A stretch of DNA of 24,325 nucleotides from the NCBI GenBank assembly GCA_902489075.1, contig CABTYO010000027.1, positions 1 to 24,325 of the forward strand, read 5' to 3'. The notes beneath the pieces are model-generated. The model made no database searches. It worked only from the letters and a program-made list of their open reading frames with translations, and had not been told where the DNA came from. The stretch comes from an uncultured Faecalicatena sp. (GTDB lineage: Bacteria > Bacillota > Clostridia > Lachnospirales > Lachnospiraceae). This document shows, in pieces, positions 15,643-22,464 of the stretch (position 1 is its first letter; every line of letters starts with the position of its first letter). Position numbers and translations under genes: made by a program.

Positions 15643-15906
15643 ATGGGTACAGGAGAGGTTTTAGAAGTAATGAAAGAAGCGATGTTTGTCGCTTTTGAGC
15701 TGGCAGGTCCGCTTTTGATTGTGAGTATTGTCGTGGGGCTGATCATCGCGATTTTTCAGGCGGCGACACAGATTCATGAGCAGACACTGACATTTGTGCC
15801 CAAGCTGATTGTGATCGCCATCGTCCTGGTTCTTCTGGGTCCCTGGATGTTCAATATATTTAATGATTTTATCCAGAAGCTGTTTGAGATTATGGCTGGC
15901 CTGTAA
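15643..15906 (+). CDS. fliQ: Flagellar type III export gate protein FliQ
   Basis: This 87-residue protein has two membrane helices (LLIVSIVVGLIIAIFQAATQ and LIVIAIVLVLLGPWMFNIF) separated by IHEQTLTFVPK, the FliQ signature. FliQ packs around FliP and FliR to close the export channel. It lies in the usual fliP-fliQ-fliR order, with an intergenic repeat upstream. Confidence 0.95.
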   Translation: MGTGEVLEVMKEAMFVAFELAGPLLIVSIVVGLIIAIFQAATQIHEQTLTFVPKLIVIAIVLVLLGPWMFNIFNDFIQKLFEIMAGL

Positions 15907-15919
15907 TGCGGAGGGATAG

Positions 15920-16693
15920 ATGATGGACAGTCTCATGAGCTATTTTGATGTGTTCCTGCTTGTATTTGCGAGGATGGGCGGGATGATCCTTGCCAACCCT
16001 CTGCTTTCGAGGAAGAATGTCCCGGTGCGTGTGCGTATCGGTCTTGTGCTTACGCTCAGCCTTCTGCTTGCACCTGTTCTGGATGGGCAGGCGATTGCCG
16101 GTTACAATGCGGTTGAGATGATGATGGCACTGTTTAAAGAGGTGGCACTGGGTGTCTGTCTGGGGCTGGTGTTCCAGATTTTTTATTATATGATCTTTGT
16201 GGCAGGAGATGTGATGGACACGGTATTCGGACTGTCCATGGCGAAGGTATTCGATCCGGTCAGCGGCACGCAGGTGTCTGTGATGGGACAGTTTCTTCAG
16301 ATCGTCTTTGTCCTGTACTTTTTTGCGACGGGCAGTCATCTGATTATGATTAAAATTTTTGCCTATTCCTTTGAAATGATCCCGCCGGGCGCGTATGCTC
16401 TTTTGTACAATGAGATCAGCAGTTTTCTGCTGACACTGTTTAACTCGGCATTTCTGCTGATGCTGAAGATGAGCCTCCCCTTTATCATTGCGGAGTTCAT
16501 CGTGGAGGCGGCAATGGGAATCCTGATGAAACTGATTCCACAGATTCATGTGTTTGTCATTAACATGCAGTGTAAGATCATTGTCGGTCTGCTGCTGGTA
16601 CTGTTATTTGCACAGCCTCTGGGGAATTTTATAGAGAATTATATCGGAGTGATACTGGAAAATATGCAGAAACTGCTGACGATCGCGGCATAA
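15920..16693 (+). CDS. fliR: Flagellar type III export gate protein FliR
   Basis: This 257-residue, highly hydrophobic protein has about six membrane segments. Family features are FLLVFARMGGMILANPLLSR near the N-terminus, then FKEVALGVCLGLVFQIFYY, then MGILMKLIPQIHVFVINMQ. FliR completes the FliP5-FliQ4-FliR1 export gate. Two adjacent ATGs (15920 and 15923) follow a GGAGG site, with spacings of five and eight bases. The protein call does not depend on the choice. Confidence 0.95.
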   Translation: MMDSLMSYFDVFLLVFARMGGMILANPLLSRKNVPVRVRIGLVLTLSLLLAPVLDGQAIAGYNAVEMMMALFKEVALGVCLGLVFQIFYYMIFVAGDVMDTVFGLSMAKVFDPVSGTQVSVMGQFLQIVFVLYFFATGSHLIMIKIFAYSFEMIPPGAYALLYNEISSFLLTLFNSAFLLMLKMSLPFIIAEFIVEAAMGILMKLIPQIHVFVINMQCKIIVGLLLVLLFAQPLGNFIENYIGVILENMQKLLTIAA

Positions 16694-16728
16694 GAGAATG
16701 CCCGGCCAGGTAAAGGAGTTGAGAGGTT

Positions 16729-17799
16729 ATGGCAGCGGACGAGAAAACTGAAAAAGCCACCCCAAAGCGGCGCCGGGATGAACGGAAGAAGGGAAATATC
16801 TTCCAGAGCCATGATCTGACTTCCGTGCTGTCACTTTTGATTATTTTTAATGCACTGCGGCTGCTGGCCCCATACATTTACAAGTATATCCAGCAGGCAG
16901 TGCAGCTTTTCTTTTCGCTGGCAGCGACAATGTATCCTGTGACTGCCGGGAATATCGGGGATATGCTTGTGAAAGCAATCATACTTTTTGGAATGGCAGC
17001 GCTGCCGTTACTGCTGGTCAGTATCGTGGGGGCTGTTGTTTTTACTGCGTTTCAGACAAGGCTTTTATTTTCGGCGGACGCTTTAAAGTTCAAGGGCAGC
17101 AGAATCAATCCGCTCAAGGGCTTCAAACGTCTGTTTTCCCTTCGGTCTACCATCGAACTGCTCAAGGCGGTGGTGAAGATCAGCGTTCTCGGCGTGGTGA
17201 TCTATCTGAATATCAGGAGCCGGATCTACGAATATCCCCGGCTCATGGACGGGAGTGTGGTGGGAGCACTCAGTTTTGCAGGCGACAGTCTGGTTTCTCT
17301 GGTGAATACGGTGGGAATTTTGTTCCTGGTGATGGGAGTATTCGACTACCTGTATCAGTGGTGGGACTATGAGAAGAATCTGCGGATGAGCAAGCAGGAG
17401 ATCAAGGAAGAGTATAAGCAGTCAGAAGGTGACCCTCAGGTGAAGGGCAAGATCAAAGAGAAGCAGAGGCAGATGGCTTCCATGCGTATGATGCAGAAGG
17501 TGCCGGAGGCGGATGTGATTATCCGTAACCCGACGCATTATGCCATTGCGATTAAGTATGATTCTGAGAAAAACCGCGCGCCGGTGGTGCTTGCCAAGGG
17601 TGCGGACCGGGTTGCACTGCGTATCGTGGAGATCGGAGAGGAGCACGGCGTGTATATCACCGAGGACAGGCCGCTTGCGCGGGGGCTTTTTGAAGCCGTG
17701 GAGGTTGATATGGAAATTCCGGCTCAATTCTATCAGGCAGTTGCGGCAATCCTGGCTGTGGTTTATAATATGAGAAAGAAGAAAAATGCATCCAGATAA
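16729..17799 (+). CDS. flhB: Flagellar export switch protein FlhB
   Basis: This 356-residue protein begins DEKTEKATPKRRRDERKKGN, the FlhB opening. It has four membrane segments up to about residue 210 and a cytoplasmic domain with the self-cleavage motif N267-P268-T269-H270 in a V-I-I-R-N-P-T-H-Y-A context. Cleavage switches export from rod/hook to filament substrates. Length is normal. In related clusters flhA follows flhB; here an FtsE-like ATPase gene follows after 65 bases. Confidence 0.96.
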   Translation: MAADEKTEKATPKRRRDERKKGNIFQSHDLTSVLSLLIIFNALRLLAPYIYKYIQQAVQLFFSLAATMYPVTAGNIGDMLVKAIILFGMAALPLLLVSIVGAVVFTAFQTRLLFSADALKFKGSRINPLKGFKRLFSLRSTIELLKAVVKISVLGVVIYLNIRSRIYEYPRLMDGSVVGALSFAGDSLVSLVNTVGILFLVMGVFDYLYQWWDYEKNLRMSKQEIKEEYKQSEGDPQVKGKIKEKQRQMASMRMMQKVPEADVIIRNPTHYAIAIKYDSEKNRAPVVLAKGADRVALRIVEIGEEHGVYITEDRPLARGLFEAVEVDMEIPAQFYQAVAAILAVVYNMRKKKNASR

Positions 17800-17864
17800 G
17801 CTGCGTCTGGAATGCATAGGAGAAAGGCTTCTTTAGGAGGCTTTGGCAGCAGACGGGAGTTCGT

Positions 17865-18563
17865 ATGGTTATTCTGGAAAATGTGAAGAAAAATTATGCA
17901 GATGAGACGGCACTGGACGGGATCAGCCTTCATATTAAGAAGGGGGAATTCGTCTTTCTGACCGGGCAGAGCGGCGCGGGTAAGACCACACTGATCAATC
18001 TGCTGCTCAAGGATCTGGAGCCGGATGGGGGACGGATCACGGTGAACGGGGTCGACCTTGAGAAGGTGACTCCCCATTATCTGTACCGTTACCGCAGGAT
18101 CCTCGGTGTGGTGTTTCAGGATTTCCGACTGATTCCGGAGTGGACGGTATATGAGAATGTTGCGTTTGCACAGAGGATCCTGGGAGTTACCTCACACAGC
18201 ATCTCGAAGCATGTAAAGGAAGTTCTGTATATGGTGGGGCTGGATCAGAAGGCGAAGAGCCATCCCAGCGAACTGTCCGGTGGAGAGATGCAGAGAGTGG
18301 CGATCGCGCGGGCGGTCATTAATAAGCCGTACCTGCTCCTGGCGGATGAACCTACCAGGAATCTGGACCGGCTCAATGCCATCGAGATTATGAAGATCCT
18401 GGAGCGGATCAACCAGACCGGGACGACGGTGGTTGTGGCGACTCATAACCGGGAGATCGTGAACGCTCTGGGGAAACGGGTGGTTACCCTGGAGCACGGA
18501 CAGGTTATCAATGACTGCGAGCATGGCCGGTATATGTGCTCGGAGGCGGATGAACTGTATTAG
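17865..18563 (+). CDS. ftsE: FtsE-like ABC ATPase without an FtsX partner
   Basis: This 232-residue ABC ATPase shows FtsE hallmarks: Walker A GQSGAGKT (34-41), Q-loop GVVFQDFRLIPEWTVYENVAF, signature LSGGEMQR (137-144), Walker B LLLADEPT (D161, E162) and switch H194. All catalytic residues are present. The D-loop region reads DEPTRNLDRL where FtsE normally has DEPTGNLDP. FtsE works with the membrane protein FtsX to activate peptidoglycan hydrolases. No FtsX follows; the next gene, 21 bases on, is a membrane histidine kinase. It may be a diverged paralogue serving a flagellar or sensory role, or it may pair with an FtsX encoded elsewhere. Confidence 0.8.
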   Translation: MVILENVKKNYADETALDGISLHIKKGEFVFLTGQSGAGKTTLINLLLKDLEPDGGRITVNGVDLEKVTPHYLYRYRRILGVVFQDFRLIPEWTVYENVAFAQRILGVTSHSISKHVKEVLYMVGLDQKAKSHPSELSGGEMQRVAIARAVINKPYLLLADEPTRNLDRLNAIEIMKILERINQTGTTVVVATHNREIVNALGKRVVTLEHGQVINDCEHGRYMCSEADELY

Positions 18564-18584
18564 AATGAATTGTGAGGTGACTGG

Positions 18585-19829
18585 ATGAGAAAGGCTGCAA
18601 AATGGTTTCAAAAGCAGTGGGTCCGTGTGATTTGCTACGGGATTCTGCTTGGGCTTTTGTGCCAGGTCTATATTTCTCCTTTTACATATACAAGTTATGT
18701 GGTATCTCTGGGGACTCCGGCTGTGAATACACTTCTTTTGTTTCAGCCAAAGCTCCCTGTTCTGCCGCTGATGGCTGTCATGTCAGCCGTGGCATGTCTG
18801 CTGCGGGGGGCTGTCGGAGCCGCCGGGGATGTGGGATTTATGTCGATGTTCCTTCCGGCGCTTTTTTATTATGGGATTTATACGGTGCTGGTCAGTATAT
18901 GGTTTAAAATCTGCAGCCACAGCCAGAAGTTCCGTCTGATGATGGGGATGATTTTCTGTGATTGTGCGGCAAATGCAGTGCAGCTGGCACTGATGGGGCA
19001 TCCTGAGGGAAAAGCAGTGGTGTATTCTGTGCTGATCTCGGCGACCCGGGGAATTTTCGTCTGGATGGTTTACTGGATGTACGAATGGGAGCGCCTGTAT
19101 CTGAGGAAGAAGGAACACCAGAGTCATTATGCACAGCTGAATCAGATCGTGACGGATATCTATGCGGAATCCTTTTATCTGAAAAAGTCTATGGAGGATC
19201 TGAACGAACTGACAAGGAAGAGCCATCAGCTTTACGAAGATCTGGAAAGCAGAGGCCAGGACGGTCAGCCGGCGCTTAATATTGCCCGGGAGGCCCACGA
19301 GATCAGAAAGGATTATCAGCGGGTCTTGGAAGGTTTCTCTGCACTGGTCCACGAGCATGAGGAAAAGAGCATGAAGCTGTCCGGTATTCTGCGGATCATC
19401 GAAGACAATACAAAGCGGCAGATGGCCCAGCGCGGGAAAAAGCTTGCCCTGAAAGTGCGCTGTCAGACGGAGATGCAGATCAGGCGCTATTATGACCTTT
19501 TTACGATTCTGAATAATCTGCTCGTGAACAGCATGGACGCCTGTGATGTGGGCGGGCATATCGGGCTTCTGGCGGAAAAGAAGGATGGGATGCTGGTTCT
19601 GAATGTTACGGATGATGGCTGCGGGATTGACCCGGACATGCAGGAGTATATCTGGGGAGCCGGATTTTCCACTAAATATGATAAAGAGACAGGGCAGATG
19701 TCCACCGGCATCGGGCTGTGTCATGTGGCAAATGTGGTCGAACATCTGGGGGGAACGGTGGAAGTGAACAGCAGGCCGGGATGCGGCAGTGAATTTCGGA
19801 TTCTTCTGCCTGTGGATGCTCTGGCATAA
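18585..19829 (+). CDS. Membrane sensor histidine kinase, GlnK/YcbA-like
   Basis: This 414-residue kinase has about five or six membrane segments in residues 1-170 with short loops and no large extracellular domain. A helical linker follows (YLKKSMEDLNELTRKSHQLY). The phosphoacceptor region A-R-E-A-H-E-I-R-K-D-Y-Q-R-V has H238; this H-E-I-K/R-K-D form resembles Bacillus GlnK/YcbA rather than the usual H-E-L/I-R-x-P. The ATPase domain has N315 (NSMDA), D-D-G-C-G at 343-347 and S-T-G-I-G-L at 373-378. It pairs with the regulator 25 bases downstream. The ligand is not evident; glutamine in the Bacillus relative suggests, but does not show, a nitrogen signal. Confidence 0.85.
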   Translation: MRKAAKWFQKQWVRVICYGILLGLLCQVYISPFTYTSYVVSLGTPAVNTLLLFQPKLPVLPLMAVMSAVACLLRGAVGAAGDVGFMSMFLPALFYYGIYTVLVSIWFKICSHSQKFRLMMGMIFCDCAANAVQLALMGHPEGKAVVYSVLISATRGIFVWMVYWMYEWERLYLRKKEHQSHYAQLNQIVTDIYAESFYLKKSMEDLNELTRKSHQLYEDLESRGQDGQPALNIAREAHEIRKDYQRVLEGFSALVHEHEEKSMKLSGILRIIEDNTKRQMAQRGKKLALKVRCQTEMQIRRYYDLFTILNNLLVNSMDACDVGGHIGLLAEKKDGMLVLNVTDDGCGIDPDMQEYIWGAGFSTKYDKETGQMSTGIGLCHVANVVEHLGGTVEVNSRPGCGSEFRILLPVDALA

Positions 19830-19854
19830 AATAAAATGATACGGAGGGAATATC

Positions 19855-20724
19855 ATGAAACCTTCTATATTTATAGTAGATGATGATAAGAATATACAGA
19901 AAATGCTTGAATTTTTTATCCGGAAAGAGAATCTGGGGACGATTGTGGGAATCCAGGACTCCGGGGAGGATGCGGCTGAGGAGATTCTGTTTGCACAGCC
20001 GGACATCGTGCTTTTGGACCTGTTACTTCCCGGAAAAGATGGAATCCATGTTCTCGAAGAGATCACGCAGGGAGGGTTTTCCGGAAAGGTGATCATGATC
20101 TCCCAGGTAGATGATGCACAGATGATGGAAAAAGCATATGAGAGAGGGATTATGTTCTATATTAATAAGCCGCTGAATGCAATCGAGGTGGTGAGCGTGA
20201 TCTCAAATGTGGCAAAGCTGGTCAGTCTGCAGAAGTCCATGGATACGATCCAGGGAGCCCTGCTGGGGATACAGGCTGTTCCATCCCTGAACCAGAATGT
20301 ACTGGGGGAACGTTTCCGTAAGATATGTTCTGACATCGGGATCTGGGGGATGAAGGGAATCGAGGAGCTTCGCAGGATCCTCTTTACGATTCTGGAGTAC
20401 CAGAAGGCAGAAAAGTCATATCAGATGAAAGAAATCTACGAAAAGGTTGCGAGTGAGCTCTATGGGCAGGAACAGCTTGCTTCTAATAAGAAAGCACTGG
20501 AACAGCGGGTGCGCAGAATCATGCTCAAGGCCCTGTGCAATATCGCACAGATGGGGGCCGAGGATTATTATGATCCGGTCTTTGCAGATTATGCCAATCT
20601 GCTGTTTGACTTCGGACAGGTGCGCGCTGAGATGAGGCACCAGAAAGATCCGGAGACGGAACAGGGGCGGATCAGTTCCAAGAAGTTTATCGAGGGCTTT
20701 CTGCTGCGGATGACGGCGGCTTAA
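19855..20724 (+). CDS. Response regulator with YcbB (GlnL-type) output domain
   Basis: This 289-residue regulator has a receiver domain (1-125) with acidic D9/D10, phosphoacceptor D55 (VLLDLLLPGKDG), S83 and K105-P106. The output part (about 150-280) carries ALEQRVRRIMLKALCNIAQM, GAEDYYDPVFADYANLLFDF and a V-R-A-E-M ending, matching the YcbB DNA-binding domain of Bacillus GlnL. The Bacillus protein activates glutaminase and glutamine transporter genes. No such genes lie nearby here, so its targets are unknown. It is the last gene of the long plus-strand unit, ahead of a weak hairpin. Confidence 0.85.
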   Translation: MKPSIFIVDDDKNIQKMLEFFIRKENLGTIVGIQDSGEDAAEEILFAQPDIVLLDLLLPGKDGIHVLEEITQGGFSGKVIMISQVDDAQMMEKAYERGIMFYINKPLNAIEVVSVISNVAKLVSLQKSMDTIQGALLGIQAVPSLNQNVLGERFRKICSDIGIWGMKGIEELRRILFTILEYQKAEKSYQMKEIYEKVASELYGQEQLASNKKALEQRVRRIMLKALCNIAQMGAEDYYDPVFADYANLLFDFGQVRAEMRHQKDPETEQGRISSKKFIEGFLLRMTAA

Positions 20725-20735
20725 CCTCATCAGGG

Positions 20736-20758
20736 AAGCGGATTCAGAATACCCGCTT
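20736..20758 (+). terminator. Weak candidate terminator after the response regulator
   Basis: AAGCGG (20736-20741) and CCGCTT (20753-20758) can form a six-base-pair hairpin 12 bases after the response regulator stop. It lacks a clear run of T afterwards, so readthrough is likely if it works at all. The 186-base interval to the next gene is otherwise noncoding and ends in the lipoprotein promoter. Confidence 0.35.
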
Positions 20759-20849
20759 TGACTAGGGGGAACATAATCATAGTGGACACATCGCGCGAAT
20801 AATAGCGAAAACAGCTGACATGCTTCTTCCTTTTTCAACAGAAGTACAA

Positions 20850-20858
20850 TGCTATAAT
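20850..20858 (+). promoter_or_regulatory. Extended -10 promoter for the first lipoprotein gene
   Basis: TGC-TATAAT is a perfect -10 (20853-20858) with the TGn extension. The -35 region is only a T-rich stretch (20831-20835) with no good TTGACA, as expected for an extended -10 promoter. It lies about 50 bases upstream of the lipoprotein ATG. Confidence 0.65.
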
Positions 20859-20910
20859 CCTTCTGGCAGGGAATCAGACAAACCTGACAAGCCATAAGGA
20901 GGAAGAGGAT

Positions 20911-21573
20911 ATGTACAGGAAAAAGCGGATAACAGCGGTGGCCGTGGCGGCACTCATGCTGGCATTACTGGGAGGATGCGTCAATAAGTTTAATGCGGCA
21001 GGGTATACGAAGGCACTTCTGGATGTCACTTATAAAAATGAAACAGAGCAGTATATGGAACTGACCGGGTCTACAAAGGAAGCGGCGGAGGATATTTTTA
21101 CAAAAAGTTTGGACATTACCATGGAGGATTATGAAAAGTTGAATCTGCCGGACGAGCTGGAGCAGAATTACCGCCAGTTATTTGGCGATTTAATGAAAAG
21201 CGTAAGGTATACGGTGTCGGAGGCGAAAGAGGATGACAGGGAGAATTTCACCGTGGACGTGTCCATCGAACCGATCACGATTTTTGATGATACATATACA
21301 GAATTCCAGAACCAGGCAAAGGAATATGCAACTCAGGTGAGCAACGATGTCATGAGCGGGGGAGAGATGCCTTCCGAGGAAGACATGCAGAATCACATCT
21401 ATGAACTTTATTATCATATTCTGAACGAAACGCTCGAAAAAGGACTCAATTATGGAGAGCCTGAGACGGTTACCGTTCATATTAATAAGGGCGAGGGTGA
21501 TATATATGAGATCCCTAAGGAAGATATGACGAAGCTGGATGATAAGATGCTGACCCGCGAAGTGCTAAAATAG
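20911..21573 (+). CDS. Lipoprotein of unknown function, copy 1 (DUF5105-like?)
   Basis: This 220-residue protein has a lipoprotein signal peptide: MYRKKRITA, a hydrophobic stretch, then the lipobox L-L-G-G-C (Cys23), so it should be anchored outside the cell membrane. The mature part is acidic and helical with little Cys (ALLDVTYKNETEQYMELTGS, GEPETVTVHINKGEGDIYEI). It is clearly a paralogue of the lipoprotein 120 bases downstream. Shared blocks are GYTKA-x-LD, STKE-A, the DELE-x-x-Y-R region, V-E-P-I, GGE-x-PSEE, and a final GEPE-x-VTVH-x-NK. I do not recognise the family with certainty; DUF5105-type lipoproteins are similar in size and style. AAGGAGGAAGAGG precedes the ATG. Confidence 0.8.
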   Translation: MYRKKRITAVAVAALMLALLGGCVNKFNAAGYTKALLDVTYKNETEQYMELTGSTKEAAEDIFTKSLDITMEDYEKLNLPDELEQNYRQLFGDLMKSVRYTVSEAKEDDRENFTVDVSIEPITIFDDTYTEFQNQAKEYATQVSNDVMSGGEMPSEEDMQNHIYELYYHILNETLEKGLNYGEPETVTVHINKGEGDIYEIPKEDMTKLDDKMLTREVLK

Positions 21574-21627
21574 GCGGTTTGTGAGAAGAAATAGAAAAAG
21601 AATAGGCTTTTTTTCTGTCTGATTAAA

Positions 21628-21636
21628 TGATATAAT
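21628..21636 (+). promoter_or_regulatory. Extended -10 promoter for the second lipoprotein gene
   Basis: TGA-TATAAT is a perfect -10 (21631-21636) with the TGn extension, preceded by a T-rich stretch (21608-21614) where the -35 would be. This is the same design as the promoter of copy 1, so the promoter was probably duplicated with the gene. Confidence 0.65.
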
Positions 21637-21693
21637 GAGTTTAAATACAGATTTTATGAGACAATCTGTTGAAAACATGAGGAGGAAAAGCTT

Positions 21694-22350
21694 ATGAACA
21701 AGAGAAAAGGAATTGCGGCGCTTATCGTCACAGTGATGATGCTGACACTGTTGGGGGGATGCGCAAAGAAGTTTGATGCAAGTGGGTATACCAAAGCAGT
21801 ATTAGATCTCAGCTACAAGGGAGAGACAGCAGAGTATATGAAGCTGACAGAGTCTACGAAGGAAGAAGCAGAAGCCGTTTACACGGATAATCTGGACTAT
21901 ATGATTGAGGTATTTGCTCAGTTTGACCTGTCAGACGAACTGGAAGGGAAGTACAGAGATTATCTCAAGGATCTTAACAAGAACATAAAGTATACAGTAG
22001 GCGAGGCTGTAGAGGATAAGGAAGGCAACTTTACAGTTGAGGTAAAGGTAGAGCCGATCAAGAATGTAGTTGAGTGTTATGACATTCTGGCTACTCAGTA
22101 TAATGAGTATCTGACACAGGTTCAGGAAGATATAGCGAATGGCGGAGAGGTGCCGTCAGAAGAAGAACTGCTGAATAAAGAGATGGAGATGTATTACGAT
22201 ATTCTCCGTGAATCACTGGATTCAGGGGTTCATTATGGAGAGCCGGAGAGTGTTACGGTTCATGTGAACAAGAACAGCGACAATGTCTATGAGATTCCGG
22301 AAGAAGATTTCCGCGCAGTGGATAATCTGACAATGGCAACAGAGGTTTAA
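21694..22350 (+). CDS. Lipoprotein of unknown function, copy 2 (paralogue of the upstream gene)
   Basis: This 218-residue protein has the signal MNKRKGIAALIVTVMMLTLL-GGC with lipobox Cys23. It aligns along its whole length with the preceding lipoprotein with few gaps. The central part has diverged most (residues 65-80 and 120-140), while the C-terminal block GEPESVTVHVNK and the ending Y-E-I-P-E-E-D-F are well kept. It has its own extended -10 promoter and a strong GAGGAGGAAAAG site, so the two copies may be expressed differently. Function unknown; exposed outside the membrane by inference. Confidence 0.8.
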   Translation: MNKRKGIAALIVTVMMLTLLGGCAKKFDASGYTKAVLDLSYKGETAEYMKLTESTKEEAEAVYTDNLDYMIEVFAQFDLSDELEGKYRDYLKDLNKNIKYTVGEAVEDKEGNFTVEVKVEPIKNVVECYDILATQYNEYLTQVQEDIANGGEVPSEEELLNKEMEMYYDILRESLDSGVHYGEPESVTVHVNKNSDNVYEIPEEDFRAVDNLTMATEV

Positions 22351-22359
22351 TAAGAATGA

Positions 22360-22425
22360 AGGGCTGGCGTATCCTGTGAGCGGGTTGCTCATGAGGGGGC
22401 GCCGGCCCTGTAGCTTACGCTGCAG
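22360..22425 (+). other. Structured intergenic element: two adjoining hairpins
   Basis: The outer stem AGGGCTGGCG (22360-22369) pairs with CGCCGGCCCT (22400-22409) with one G-U. It encloses an inner hairpin TGAGC/GCTCA (22377-22381 with 22387-22391, loop GGGTT). A second hairpin follows at once: CTGTAGC (22408-22414), loop TTAC, GCTGCAG (22419-22425). There is no T run, so it is not a standard terminator. It could be the 3' end of the lipoprotein message, a leader structure for the next gene, or a repeated intergenic element. Confidence 0.55.
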
Positions 22426-22464
22426 ATCAAAGTATGGAAATATGTAGAGAAGGAGCACTGTCCT

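Noticed and set aside
15890..16549. Antisense open frame of 219 codons opposite fliR
   Set aside because: The predicted protein is a His/Gln/Lys-rich shadow of a membrane protein; the plus-strand FliR is unmistakable.
18783..20096. Long antisense open frame (437 codons) across the histidine kinase
   Set aside because: It lies opposite a kinase with all catalytic motifs, has no recognisable domain, is rich in His, Pro and Ser as antisense frames of high-GC coding DNA often are, and has no promoter or ribosome-binding site.
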